Notes under the pieces: model-generated | Database searches by the model: none | What the model saw: the letters and a program-made list of their open reading frames with translations, nothing else | Told to the model about the DNA's origin: nothing | In this document: positions 1 to 8,923 of the stretch, in pieces | Numbering within the stretch: the stretch's first letter is position 1 | Layout of the letters: each line of letters opens with the position of its first letter | Position numbers and translations under genes: made by a program | Assembly: GCF_013033355.1 (NCBI RefSeq) | Contig: NZ_WQDY01000002.1 | Coordinates: 186,001 to 250,000 of the forward strand | Origin: Ruegeria lacuscaerulensis | GTDB lineage: Bacteria; Pseudomonadota; Alphaproteobacteria; Rhodobacterales; Rhodobacteraceae | Reading direction: 5' to 3' | Length of the DNA stretch: 64,000 nucleotides

Positions 1-1947
1 AAAAGTCGTGTCCACGCGTTCAGCCCGATCAATAGTCCCGTTGACCGACCGGAATTTGTTCCCAGCAATGACGACTCCATTCAGGAAATGCCCGGGGCCA
101 TGCGGGCGGATCACGATATTGCTGAACCACGGCGCAACCTCGTTGCAGTAAAAGATATTGTCAGTGATGGTCATGGCACTGAACGAAAACCCGGCCGTGT
201 AAGTCGGGTTCGCATCCCTCTCGTTCGTCCATTGCACAAAACAGTTGTCGACGTAGCTCTCGGAAATGGTCGAGCTGTTATATGTGCCAATCATGACAAG
301 CCCTGCGCTGCGCACGCCTTGGGCAATACTGTCCCCTTGGAAGAAATGGTTACCAAGCACCAGGTTGTTCGTCCCCGCCAGAACAGCGAAACTTTGGAAC
401 CTGACAGCTCGGTTGTGTCGCAATTTGACGTCATTGGCCGTCGCATTCAAGGCAATGGACCTGCGGTCCGGCACATTGAACGACTCCTCGCTCGACAGGA
501 ACTGACAATTATCAATCAGCATTCCCTGACATCCCGTTCCAATCGAGGTGATGCCCCGGTCCTTCGGACGGCTTATGAAACAGTTGGCCACCGCAAAGGT
601 ACTCCCGGACGGAGCAAGCCGGATCGCGCTACAGCGACCGTTGCACTGAAACTCAATCTCCTCCATGCCGAACTTGCGCAGAGTGCCAAAGCCGATGAAA
701 TCCAAAAGATACTTGAACGAATAAAACGTGAAATTTTGGGTGCCAGCGGCGTCAAAAATGGGGGCGTTCAACCTAATTTCACCCGCGCCCACGTTTTTGG
801 ACCGGACATATATTTCGCGACCAACGCCGTTTCCCTGAACCAACGCACCAACCGGTATATTGGCCACATTGGCGACATTGGTCAGGCGAGTCGGGTCCGA
901 AGGGTTATAGGTGGCGACCGAAGTGAAAGTTTCGGTATCCCAAGCCGAATTGCTTTTCACATCAAACTGGCCGTTTCGGATGACGCGGCGCGTGGAAAAA
1001 CCACTCTGTCGGTTTGGAACCGCCGCAGCCATATCTATCGGACCGTTGACCGAAATTTTGCGCCCACCCATGTCTAGCGATTCATGATCCGAATTGTTCA
1101 GCAACGCCTGAAACGCTTTTTTAAAGGCCAGCTCTTCGTCCCCAAAAGCCGTGATGTAGGCGGGCAGATCAAAGTTTTTCGTCAATAGCAACATCTTGTC
1201 GTCAGGCATTGTGACAGTGCCTTCAAACTCGATTTCAGAAGCGATGGTCGTGTTTTGCGTCAGCGCATATGTCCCTTCTGACACGAAAACACGACGCCCG
1301 GCCGCCGCCTGATCAGCAGCCACAAATGCAGCCGTATCATCTGCGACGCCATCACCAATCGCACCGAAGTCACGCACATCCACAAGGCTGATCATATCGC
1401 GTAGGAAAACACTTGTGACATCGGTGATCTCGATATCATCAACGCGAACAACGGCACCGTTTGACCCGACCAAGTCCAATCCGAAGTGGCCGTACAGCGC
1501 TGCGACGCCCCACGGCATATCAACACCGTTGCGCTGACCCGTGCCAACAATCGCGGTGATTTCCTGAACCCTGCCATATCCCGAAAGCTGGGTTGCGGGG
1601 CCTTGTTCGATCACTCCTGTCACATGCGAGTCACCTGCACCCCCTGCCCATGCGGCGATCCGAACTTCGGGCAAGGGACCGCTGATCGCTTTCACCCTCA
1701 CTTTGATCTGAAGATAACACCCCGGCTGCAAAGGTGTCTGACCCATGTACCGCAGCTTTTGCGTGGCGCTGACCTTCAGGATTTCGAGACAGCCGCCAAA
1801 ATCCGCATCCGCAGGAACGAACGCGCCAGTGCCCGATCCGTTATAAGTGGGCGACCCCGGTGTGCCGTCTCCGCTGGACCAGACGTTCAAACCGTTTGCG
1901 AAAGCAGGCGGCATGAACACAATGCCGTCGGTGATTGCCTTGTTCAT
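1..1947 (-). CDS. Right-handed beta-helix (pectate-lyase-fold) protein, C-terminus cut by window edge
   Basis: An uninterrupted frame of 649 codons runs from an ATG at 1947 to the left edge, so the C-terminus is missing. The start is preceded by an AAGGGA ribosome site. Residues 1-170 look like a beta-rich, lectin- or CBM-like domain. Near residues 190-205 comes the motif DFGAIGDGVADDTAAF, typical of the Pectate_lyase_3 / GH28-related fold, followed by Asn- and Gly-rich beta-helix sequence. The N-terminus (MNKAITDGIVF) has no signal peptide, which is unusual for a secreted polysaccharide lyase and more like a phage or gene-transfer-agent spike. The fold is well supported; enzyme versus adhesin or spike is open. 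Confidence 0.8.
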   Translation of the reverse strand, partial: MNKAITDGIVFMPPAFANGLNVWSSGDGTPGSPTYNGSGTGAFVPADADFGGCLEILKVSATQKLRYMGQTPLQPGCYLQIKVRVKAISGPLPEVRIAAWAGGAGDSHVTGVIEQGPATQLSGYGRVQEITAIVGTGQRNGVDMPWGVAALYGHFGLDLVGSNGAVVRVDDIEITDVTSVFLRDMISLVDVRDFGAIGDGVADDTAAFVAADQAAAGRRVFVSEGTYALTQNTTIASEIEFEGTVTMPDDKMLLLTKNFDLPAYITAFGDEELAFKKAFQALLNNSDHESLDMGGRKISVNGPIDMAAAVPNRQSGFSTRRVIRNGQFDVKSNSAWDTETFTSVATYNPSDPTRLTNVANVANIPVGALVQGNGVGREIYVRSKNVGAGEIRLNAPIFDAAGTQNFTFYSFKYLLDFIGFGTLRKFGMEEIEFQCNGRCSAIRLAPSGSTFAVANCFISRPKDRGITSIGTGCQGMLIDNCQFLSSEESFNVPDRRSIALNATANDVKLRHNRAVRFQSFAVLAGTNNLVLGNHFFQGDSIAQGVRSAGLVMIGTYNSSTISESYVDNCFVQWTNERDANPTYTAGFSFSAMTITDNIFYCNEVAPWFSNIVIRPHGPGHFLNGVVIAGNKFRSVNGTIDRAERVDTTF

Positions 1948-2085
1948 AGAAATCCCTTTCCCAATCGCGCCACAGCCAAAAGCTACGCGCATTAACCCAG
2001 TGTCCCGGGGAATGCCCCGAACGCATAAGTCTGAGTAAGGAAAAGGAATTAACCGACGCTCATGCCAGCGCACGTTGGTGTTGCA

Positions 2086-2487
2086 TCAGGCCGACGGATC
2101 GCCGTTACCCAGAAGCTGCACGCCATTGATCTTCCAGCCGTTTTCACGCTGCACCATCTGATAGTCCAGAATATGCACCCGGCCGTCGACGTCGGTGATC
2201 ATCACCTTCTGCCACAGCAGCCCTGAGATTTCGCGCAGTTCCAGGAACCGCACATCCGACGGACGCCAAACCATCGGATAGCCGCGCTTGACCATCACGC
2301 CGAAATTCTCGGGTGTTTGAAACAGACGTTGGATGTTGGGGCTGGCAAAGGTGAAAGCGGTAGCGAAATCATCCGCCTGAAACGCCTGTATCTGGGCGGC
2401 GATATTGGCCTCGATCTCGGCATTCTGGGCAAACGCACCCGTGGCCAGACCTGCACTCAGGGACAAAGCAAGCAATAGTCGACGCAT
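2086..2487 (-). CDS. Exported DUF4864-type protein
   Basis: A 134-residue protein with a clear Sec signal peptide (MRRLLLALSLSAGLATGAFA, cleaved before QNA). The mature part resembles DUF4864 proteins, small alpha+beta periplasmic proteins of unknown function. The chosen ATG has AGGAGG eight bases upstream; a start 13 codons earlier would bury the signal peptide. It lies 48 bases downstream of lysK on the same strand, so co-transcription is likely. No catalytic residues are recognisable. Confidence 0.8.
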   Translation of the reverse strand: MRRLLLALSLSAGLATGAFAQNAEIEANIAAQIQAFQADDFATAFTFASPNIQRLFQTPENFGVMVKRGYPMVWRPSDVRFLELREISGLLWQKVMITDVDGRVHILDYQMVQRENGWKINGVQLLGNGDPSA

Positions 2488-2535
2488 GGGGCTACCTCCT
2501 AAACCAAGGGTAGCCCCACACGGCATCAGGTCAAA

Positions 2536-4110
2536 TCAGACCAGTTCTCCGGCCAGAGCCTTGTCGATCAGAGCGATGGTTTCGGGCACGCCATACAGTG
2601 CGATGAACCCGCCAAAGCGCGGACCTTGCGACGCACCCAGCAGCACTTCGTACAGGGCCGTGAACCAGCCGCGCATCGGATCAAACCGCTCGCGCCCGAT
2701 GGAATAGACCACCGATTGCAGCGCCTCATCCTCAATCGGGCCGTCATAAGCCTCAAGCGCAGCTTTCAACGCCTCCAGCGCCTCACGTTCCTGATCGGTG
2801 GGTGCGCGGTGCTGACGGGTAGGTTTGACGAAATCGTTGAAGTAGCGAACGGCGAACCCGGCCGCCTGATCCAGATCGGGATGGGTCTCAGCCGTAGCCT
2901 CCGGCGCGTAGCGGCGGATAAAGCCCCAGAGCGCCTCTTTGTCCTCGGCACCAGATACTGAAGCCAGATTCAGCAGCATGGCAAACGGCACCATCAGCGT
3001 GGATTCGGGAACCTCACCGCCATGGATATGCCAGACAGGGTTGTTCAACTGCGCCTTCAGCTCTTGCCCGGGATAGGCGCGCAGCTGCTGATGATACTCG
3101 TCCACAGCCTTGGGAATGACGTCGAAATACAGACGCTTGGCCGTCTTGGGCTTTTGGTACATGAAATACGACAGGCTTTCGGGTGCGGCATAAGTCAGCC
3201 ACTCTTCCATCGACAAGCCATTGCCCTTGGACTTCGAGATCTTCTGCCCCTGCTCATCATTGAACAGCTCATAGCTGAGCGCTTCGGGCGGCTGTTTGCC
3301 CAGCGCTCGGCAAATTTTCGACGACTGCGTGACTGAATCGATCAGGTCTTTGCCGGACATCTCATAATCCACGCCCAGCGCGGCCCAACGCATAGCCCAG
3401 TCGGGCTTCCACTGCATCTTGACGTTGCCTCCCGTGACCGGGATTTCGACCTTTTCGCCATCAGGCTCCTGATAAACAATCGTGCCTTTGGCTACGTTAC
3501 GTTCCAGCGTCGGCACTTGCAGCACGTGGCCGGTTTTCGGGCTGATCGGCAAGAAGCATGAATAGGTCTCGCGCCGCTCGGGCCCGAGGGTCGGCAGCAT
3601 GATTTCTTGTATCTTGTCGAAGCGCTCCAGCGCGGTCAGCAGCGTCTCATCAAACTTTCCGCTGGTGTAGTAATCAGTGGCCGAGGCAAATTCATACTCG
3701 AACCCAAAACTATCCAGAAAATCGCACAGCATCGCGTTGTTGTGCTGCGCGAACCCTTCATGCGTGCCAAACGGGTCGCGCACTTTGGTGAGCGGCAGAT
3801 GCAGGTCTTCTTTCAGTTCGTCCTGCATCGGCACATTGGTCGGAACCTTGCGAAAGCCGTCCATGTCATCTGAGAAGCATATCAGCTTGGTCGGGATATC
3901 GCTGATCTGTTCAAACGCATGCCGCACCATCGAGGTCCGCGCGACCTCGCCAAAGGTACCGATATGCGGCAGGCCCGACGGGCCATAGCCGGTTTGGAAC
4001 AGCACATACCCCTTTTCAGGCGCACCTTGTCTGTAGCGTTTGAGGACCCGGCGCGCCTCTTCGAAAGGCCAGGCCTTGGACGACATCGCGGTTTCACGCA
4101 GTTCAGACAT
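2536..4110 (-). CDS. lysK: Lysine--tRNA ligase, class I
   Basis: A 524-residue class I lysyl-tRNA synthetase, the archaeal-type enzyme used by many alphaproteobacteria instead of the class II LysS. It charges tRNA-Lys in the cytoplasm. The HIGH-type signature is PSGLPHIGT near residue 43 and the KMSKS-type loop is KISKSKGNG near residue 290. The chosen ATG ([12 protein letters not shown]) has GGAG nine bases upstream; the frame stays open for 27 more codons, but these do not fit the family. A DUF4864 gene follows. Confidence 0.95.
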   Translation of the reverse strand: MSELRETAMSSKAWPFEEARRVLKRYRQGAPEKGYVLFQTGYGPSGLPHIGTFGEVARTSMVRHAFEQISDIPTKLICFSDDMDGFRKVPTNVPMQDELKEDLHLPLTKVRDPFGTHEGFAQHNNAMLCDFLDSFGFEYEFASATDYYTSGKFDETLLTALERFDKIQEIMLPTLGPERRETYSCFLPISPKTGHVLQVPTLERNVAKGTIVYQEPDGEKVEIPVTGGNVKMQWKPDWAMRWAALGVDYEMSGKDLIDSVTQSSKICRALGKQPPEALSYELFNDEQGQKISKSKGNGLSMEEWLTYAAPESLSYFMYQKPKTAKRLYFDVIPKAVDEYHQQLRAYPGQELKAQLNNPVWHIHGGEVPESTLMVPFAMLLNLASVSGAEDKEALWGFIRRYAPEATAETHPDLDQAAGFAVRYFNDFVKPTRQHRAPTDQEREALEALKAALEAYDGPIEDEALQSVVYSIGRERFDPMRGWFTALYEVLLGASQGPRFGGFIALYGVPETIALIDKALAGELV

Positions 4111-4239
4111 TTTTAGGTGCTCCATCGGGAAATACAGCGCCGGACGCCCCATGCGACCCGACCGGCCCCTCCTATTGTGCCGGTGCAGCATGAGTCAATA
4201 AAGCGCGCTGTTTTTCTGAACGGAAACCCGGACTGCGGC

Positions 4240-5040
4240 TTACTCGGCTGCCGTTACTTTCGGCGGAAACTTATTAGGCAAAAGACCCAAACGCTGTGCC
4301 TCATGCACATCAGCCAGCAGATCCCTATCAGCGGCGGTAAACAGTTCTTCGGGGTCGCCCAGTACAAAATACCCCATCTGGTGCATGTCGATCCGATAAG
4401 GCGTGCGCAAGATTGTCGGGATATCGAACGGGTCCCGGTCAGGAATGTCGCTTTCCACAGCATAGACCAGTTCCGTGGGCGAGGACGCCAGCCCCGAGCC
4501 CAGCGCCTTTATCTGCCCGTCCTGTCGGCGCAATCCAAATTCAATCGAAAACCAATAGAGGCGTATCAGCCACGCATAGTCCTTGTCCCCCGCCTGCACC
4601 CCGGCCTTGCCAATCGCATGGCTGAAAGCCGCAAAACGCAGGTCGCTCAGTAGGGGCGTGTGGCCGAAGATTTCGTGAAAGATGTCGGGTTCTTCAATAT
4701 AGTCAAAATCCTCCCGCGACCGGATGAACGAGGCTGCAGGAAAAACTCGATCCGCCAGCATACCAAAGAAGGTCTTGAACCCGATCAGCGCCGGAACCGG
4801 TTGAACCCGCCACCCGGTCAGGTCCAGAAGACGCTCGGATATATCCGCACAGGACGGAACGCGGGTCTTGGGCATCTCCAACCGCTTCAACCCGTCCAGA
4901 TAGTCTTGCGCCATGTAGCGCTGCACATTTTTCTGCTGGGCTGCATAAAGGTCCGCCCAAACCGCATCCTCTTCGGCGGTATAGGCAATATGGCCGCGCG
5001 CGTCGGCCTGTTTGGCCACGTATTTGGTGGATTTGGGCAT
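4240..5040 (-). CDS. phhA: Phenylalanine 4-monooxygenase
   Basis: A 266-residue bacterial phenylalanine hydroxylase converting phenylalanine to tyrosine with tetrahydropterin and oxygen. The iron ligands are visible: His122 and His127 in FHEIFGHTPLL and Glu167 in YWFSIEFGL. The length matches the bacterial single-domain form, which lacks the ACT regulatory domain of animal enzymes. AGGAGG lies seven bases before the ATG. It is divergent from an Lrp/AsnC-family gene across 108 bases that contain a palindrome, suggesting local control by that regulator. Confidence 0.95.
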   Translation of the reverse strand: MPKSTKYVAKQADARGHIAYTAEEDAVWADLYAAQQKNVQRYMAQDYLDGLKRLEMPKTRVPSCADISERLLDLTGWRVQPVPALIGFKTFFGMLADRVFPAASFIRSREDFDYIEEPDIFHEIFGHTPLLSDLRFAAFSHAIGKAGVQAGDKDYAWLIRLYWFSIEFGLRRQDGQIKALGSGLASSPTELVYAVESDIPDRDPFDIPTILRTPYRIDMHQMGYFVLGDPEELFTAADRDLLADVHEAQRLGLLPNKFPPKVTAAE

Positions 5041-5059
5041 GGAACGTCCTCCTTGATAG

Positions 5060-5087
5060 AATTTTAGCCCATACTCGTGGTAAAATT
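5060..5087. promoter_or_regulatory. AT-rich palindrome between phhA and the Lrp-type gene
   Basis: AATTTTA (5060-5066) and TAAAATT (5081-5087) are perfect inverted arms 14 bases apart, just upstream of the phhA ribosome site. AT-rich dyads of this size are typical Lrp/AsnC targets. Binding by the adjacent regulator is an inference. Confidence 0.45.
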
Positions 5088-5148
5088 GACTTCATGGCGT
5101 GAGTAATTGCTGGATTTTTGACTAAAACATTTCGATAATTATAAAATT

Positions 5149-5616
5149 ATGACCCAAATCCTTCATCCTGCCGACATCGCCATTCTACAAGAGCTTCAGT
5201 CAGACGGACGTCTGTCCATGCAGGATCTCGCCGACCGGACCGGGCTGTCGGCCTCGCAATGCTGGCGGCGCGTGAGGGATCTTGAGGCAACGGGCATCCT
5301 CGCAGGATATGCCGCGCGTGTGCCCGCAAAATCGGTGGGGCTGAACGCGATCGCCTACGTTCACATCGCCCTGAAAGACCACCAAGAAGACAGCATCGCG
5401 TCCTTCCTGCGTCTGGTCGAGACAGAACCCCAGATCGTCGAATGCGCATCGATTACCGGAGATCACGACTTCATCCTGAAAGTCTATGCGCGTACGCCCG
5501 AAGACCTTGAGCATTTCATTATGCAGCGCTTACTGAAGTTCGGCCTCGTCCGAGATACGCGCAGCAATTTCGTATTACGTCAGACGAAAACGCGCGGACC
5601 TCTACCCATCCTGTGA
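5149..5616 (+). CDS. Lrp/AsnC-family transcriptional regulator
   Basis: A 155-residue regulator with an N-terminal winged helix-turn-helix (LSMQDLADRTGLSASQCWRR, residues 23-42) and a C-terminal Lrp/AsnC ligand-binding RAM domain. Being divergent from phhA, it is likely a local aromatic-amino-acid-responsive regulator. No Shine-Dalgarno is seen before the ATG. A near-consensus promoter (TTGACT at 5118-5123, TATAAA at 5140-5145, 16-base spacer) sits so close that the transcript may be leaderless. The next ATG (5218) would delete part of the helix-turn-helix. Confidence 0.9.
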   Translation: MTQILHPADIAILQELQSDGRLSMQDLADRTGLSASQCWRRVRDLEATGILAGYAARVPAKSVGLNAIAYVHIALKDHQEDSIASFLRLVETEPQIVECASITGDHDFILKVYARTPEDLEHFIMQRLLKFGLVRDTRSNFVLRQTKTRGPLPIL

Positions 5617-5699
5617 CGCTTTGGCCGCCGAAATGCGTTGAACCCGATCCCGGTCCCTCCTATCGTGCGCCCTCAGAACAGCTTTATCAGGACCCCGCC

Positions 5700-6122
5700 A
5701 TGACCGATCAAGTGCCTCACCCGATGTCCCCGCAGGATTGCCTTGTTGCGATCATGGTGGCGATTTCAGCGTCGGACGAAACCATTCGCACGGCTGAATT
5801 GGTCAAAATCGAAGGCGCGGTGAACATGCTGCCGGTTTTTGCAGAATACGATGCCGACCGCACCCGGCGCGTATCGCAAATCGTGTTCGACCTGTTCGAG
5901 CAAGAGGACGGGTTAGATGCATTGTTCGGCCTGATCCGCGAAAACCTGCCCGCGCGATTGAACGAAACAGCCTATGCACTGGCCTGCGACGTGGCAGCCG
6001 CTGATGGGTCGCTGGCGGAAACCGAGCTGCGTTTGTTGGAAGAAATCCGGTACGAGTTGAATATCGACCGCTTGCATGCTGCAGCGATCGAGCGTGGCGC
6101 GCGTGCGCGTCACACGACTTAA
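5700..6122 (+). CDS. TerB-like (tellurite resistance family) protein
   Basis: A 140-residue all-alpha acidic protein resembling the TerB / DUF533-like fold. It has two similar helical halves, each with an acidic turn (SASDETIRTAE and AAADGSLAETE) typical of TerB metal-binding loops. The ATG starting MTDQVPHPMSPQD was preferred to an upstream start because the extra 29 codons look non-coding. No other ter genes are present, so a role in tellurite resistance should not be assumed. Its 3' end overlaps convergent dacB by four bases. Confidence 0.75.
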   Translation: MTDQVPHPMSPQDCLVAIMVAISASDETIRTAELVKIEGAVNMLPVFAEYDADRTRRVSQIVFDLFEQEDGLDALFGLIRENLPARLNETAYALACDVAAADGSLAETELRLLEEIRYELNIDRLHAAAIERGARARHTT

Positions 6123-7597
6123 CTGCCGCTTAGGGTTCCCCATCTTGCAATGAGGGCGCGCTGCAATCTGCGCGACCGGCTATTCCAACTTCGTGCGCCT
6201 GACGGGCGTTCGCGTTGAGAGCGTGGTATTTTTGCGCGATGATCAACATCGGCGGTAAAGATGGCGAAAGCCAGTTCAGACCCGTCAGGCGTCGTAATAA
6301 ACCCACCCAGGCCGGACACGAAATTCAAAGTTCCGGTTTTGGCGTCCACCTTGATTGGGTGGTTCTTGACCGGCCGGCCTTGACTGTCAGTTAGATTAAA
6401 CCGTTTCAGCAAGGGGCGCAGCGCGCCAGATTTTTGCGCCGCGACCAGCATCTTGACCAGAGCGCTCGGGGCAATGCGCGACGCATCCCCCAATCCCGAG
6501 TGATCCACCATTGCGACGCCATCAACCCCATAAGTCTCGGCGGCCCAAAGGTTCATCTCATCCGCCGAATCCGTCAGACTCTGCAATTCCGCGCCACGCG
6601 CTCTTGATGCCGTCATACCCACCATTTCGGCAGTGATATTGGTCGAGTATTTGAGCATTCCGCGCAAAATGCTGTCCAGCTGATCGCTGTTATGCACAAC
6701 CAAAGCAAGACCGACTGGCGCTTGGCGCGTCACTTGCACCCGATCCAAGACAATCCCGTTGGACCGGGCAAGCGTCCGAAACACATCTCCCGCATAAAGG
6801 GCGGGTTTGCGCACCGGTAGCCATCGCGCTCCGCCGTTGCCAAGGGCAGCGCGCGCAACAGTCCAGCGATCCTGCCGGGCACTGGCTTCATAGGTGTAGA
6901 TCGGGGCCTTGCGGGCTTCGACCCACATCGTCGCCATGTCCACCGCGGGCTTATACCGAGCGCTGCGCGCATCCATGGTCACATCGTAGTTGGTTCCGGC
7001 CCGTTTCCATTCAAAATGAACACGGTTGAAGTTTAGGGATATCCCGCTGATGGCAGGGCTGTAACCCAAATGGTCAGGTTGCCCCGGATCAATGCTGAAC
7101 ACGTAAGGCAACGCCCCATCATACACTTTGAATGCGCCCCGAACTTCGGTGATCCCAACCTCGCGCAGATTGGCTGCCATCGTTGCCAACGCATCTGTAT
7201 CCAACAATGGGTCGCCGCCACCCACAAGGATCAGGTCGCCATTCAAAACGCCATTTTCAATGGTGCCATCCGCAACCAGCTTTGTCTCAAAGCGGAATTC
7301 CGGGCCCAGAACATCCAACGCGTAAAGCGCGGTCAGTGCTTTTGCCACGCTCGCTGGCGGCAAGCCGAGATCTCCTCCAACCGCTTCCAACTCGACCCCG
7401 GTCTGCGCATCGGCAACGGCGAAAGCAACCTCACCGCGCAAACCCGCAGCTTGTATCAGACGTTCCGCCCCTAGCGGTTGCGCGCCCCGGAGTTGCGGCC
7501 TAAGGGAAACCAGCGGTGCATTTGCCAGGGCAACGCCCGGAGCCATCGCCGCCCCAAGGCCAGCCAAAACAAAACGACGTGTGAAACGATCAGCCAT
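6119..7597 (-). CDS. dacB: D-alanyl-D-alanine carboxypeptidase/endopeptidase (PBP4 family)
   Basis: A 492-residue class C low-molecular-weight penicillin-binding protein that trims and cuts peptidoglycan cross-links in the periplasm. Active-site motifs are present: SVAK (Ser83, Lys86), an SxN box in KYSTNITAE near residue 320, and KTG in DAKTGTLNF near residue 417. The N-terminus MADRFTRRFVLAGLGAA is a Tat-type signal, unlike the Sec signal of the E. coli protein. The ATG at 7597 is chosen over a TTG two codons earlier. Confidence 0.92.
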   Translation of the reverse strand: MADRFTRRFVLAGLGAAMAPGVALANAPLVSLRPQLRGAQPLGAERLIQAAGLRGEVAFAVADAQTGVELEAVGGDLGLPPASVAKALTALYALDVLGPEFRFETKLVADGTIENGVLNGDLILVGGGDPLLDTDALATMAANLREVGITEVRGAFKVYDGALPYVFSIDPGQPDHLGYSPAISGISLNFNRVHFEWKRAGTNYDVTMDARSARYKPAVDMATMWVEARKAPIYTYEASARQDRWTVARAALGNGGARWLPVRKPALYAGDVFRTLARSNGIVLDRVQVTRQAPVGLALVVHNSDQLDSILRGMLKYSTNITAEMVGMTASRARGAELQSLTDSADEMNLWAAETYGVDGVAMVDHSGLGDASRIAPSALVKMLVAAQKSGALRPLLKRFNLTDSQGRPVKNHPIKVDAKTGTLNFVSGLGGFITTPDGSELAFAIFTADVDHRAKIPRSQRERPSGARSWNSRSRRLQRALIARWGTLSGS

Positions 7598-7662
7598 AGC
7601 CAATTAAAATCCTACAGATCGCGGGCGAACAACCGGTCAAAAGGATTATGCTCCGGTGGGGG

Positions 7663-8283
7663 CTATTCCGGCAACACCCCATTCGCCGTGATGCCGCGAT
7701 TGCGAAGTTCAGTTGAACTCACATCAAGCATTGGGACATTGACAAAACACCACGCCGGGGCCTGCGCCCGCCCCAGAAGATGCCGCGCCTGCCCGTCTAT
7801 GCGATACGTCGCATAGACCTTGGCCGCCGGAGACATTCGCGCTGAAATACGATCACCTGGGCGTGCGACAACACCGACAGGCACGTTATCCATGATGGTT
7901 CGCCAGTCTTTCCAGAGGTGGAACTGGGCAAGATTGTCAGCCCCCATGATCCATACGAACCGTACCTGCGGATAAAATCGCTGCAATGCCGCCAGAGTAT
8001 CTGCGGTCGCCCGGGTCCCCGTCACCGCTTCGATATCCGTGACCTCGACACGCGGATGTTGCATCACGTTCTGCGCGGCCCGGACACGCTCCGCCAATGG
8101 CCCTGGCCCGCGTGCTTTCAGGGGATTTCCTGGGGATACCAGCCACCATACCCGATCCAACCCAAATGCCTTCATAGCCTCTCGCGTGACATGAACATGT
8201 CCCTGATGCGGTGGATCAAAAGACCCCCCGAACAGACCGATTACCTGACTGGGCCTCGCGTATGGTATGGCAAAACGTTCCAT
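7663..8283 (-). CDS. nadD: Nicotinate-nucleotide adenylyltransferase
   Basis: A 206-residue NadD that joins nicotinate mononucleotide and ATP into deamido-NAD. The nucleotidyltransferase motif [11 protein letters not shown] lies near the N-terminus, and the C-terminal SSTELR box (the ISST-R-type motif) is near the end. The start is uncertain: ATG at 8283 fits the usual family N-terminus, while a TTG at 8319 would overlap the stop codon of the upstream MOSC gene by four bases; neither has a convincing ribosome site. With nadE in this window, two steps of NAD synthesis are represented. Confidence 0.92.
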   Translation of the reverse strand: MERFAIPYARPSQVIGLFGGSFDPPHQGHVHVTREAMKAFGLDRVWWLVSPGNPLKARGPGPLAERVRAAQNVMQHPRVEVTDIEAVTGTRATADTLAALQRFYPQVRFVWIMGADNLAQFHLWKDWRTIMDNVPVGVVARPGDRISARMSPAAKVYATYRIDGQARHLLGRAQAPAWCFVNVPMLDVSSTELRNRGITANGVLPE

Positions 8284-8315
8284 CCTTTGCTGTTGTTCAG
8301 AACTGGGACGGCTTG

Positions 8316-8786
8316 TCAATCAACGGGCTGCACGACATCGCCCAGCTTGACCCGGCCGGGTTTGACGACTTCAGCACACCAGCCCCCATGGCCGCGCACG
8401 GCAGAATAGCCGCCTTTACCGAAAGCATCCTCCATCCGGCTGCAGGGCGCGCAGATCACGGTAAAGCGCAAAATCGCTTCACAGACTTGCACCTCACGCC
8501 CCTTGAGAGCGGCCAGATTGATCCCTGAGACAACCAGATTGCGCCGCAAGATTTCAGGCGCGACTGGCCCGCGACCCAGATACGATCCAATCGCGACCAG
8601 ATGCTCCTGCTGGATCAGCGTCACCGCCCGTTTGCCCGCACGAGCGCGGTCGCCTTCCAAACCATCGGCTGAGATCAAAACGTTATCGACCGGTTGAACG
8701 TCGGCCCTGCGATCAGGTCGCAGACCAATCCATTCCAGCCGACCCGGCTTGGCCCAACCTGCAATCAGTGCCGCCAAATCCGCCAT
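8316..8786 (-). CDS. MOSC domain-containing protein
   Basis: A 156-residue single-domain MOSC (molybdenum cofactor sulfurase C-terminal) protein. The conserved Cys lies in [14 protein letters not shown], where this family carries its sulfur or cofactor-binding cysteine. Relatives include YiiM-type proteins linked to detoxification of N-hydroxylated bases, but the substrate here is unknown. The ATG has GGGGGA just upstream. It precedes nadD with little or no gap and is divergent from ettA. Confidence 0.85.
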   Translation of the reverse strand: MADLAALIAGWAKPGRLEWIGLRPDRRADVQPVDNVLISADGLEGDRARAGKRAVTLIQQEHLVAIGSYLGRGPVAPEILRRNLVVSGINLAALKGREVQVCEAILRFTVICAPCSRMEDAFGKGGYSAVRGHGGWCAEVVKPGRVKLGDVVQPVD

Positions 8787-8923
8787 GCTTCCCCCTTTGC
8801 TACAATCGGACAACTACCGCCGCACATCCGAATGCAAAATTCACAAAACCACCAGCTTGCCCCGCCCGCCCCGCTTGGATATCAAGCGGATCAACCCAAT
8901 TTCCCCGACCCAGAGGACGCGAC

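Noticed and set aside
88..1077. Long open frame on the plus strand
   Set aside because: It is the mirror of the beta-helix gene on the minus strand, which has the conserved DFGAIGDG motif, a ribosome site and a longer frame. The plus-strand translation has no recognisable protein pattern.
1486..1995. Plus-strand open frame over the start of the beta-helix gene
   Set aside because: Rich in Arg, His and Cys without domain pattern, and opposite a well-supported gene; a GC-rich shadow frame.
2086..2526. Longer DUF4864 frame starting at 2526
   Set aside because: The extra 13 residues precede a clear signal peptide and a perfect ribosome site, so the start at 2487 is preferred.
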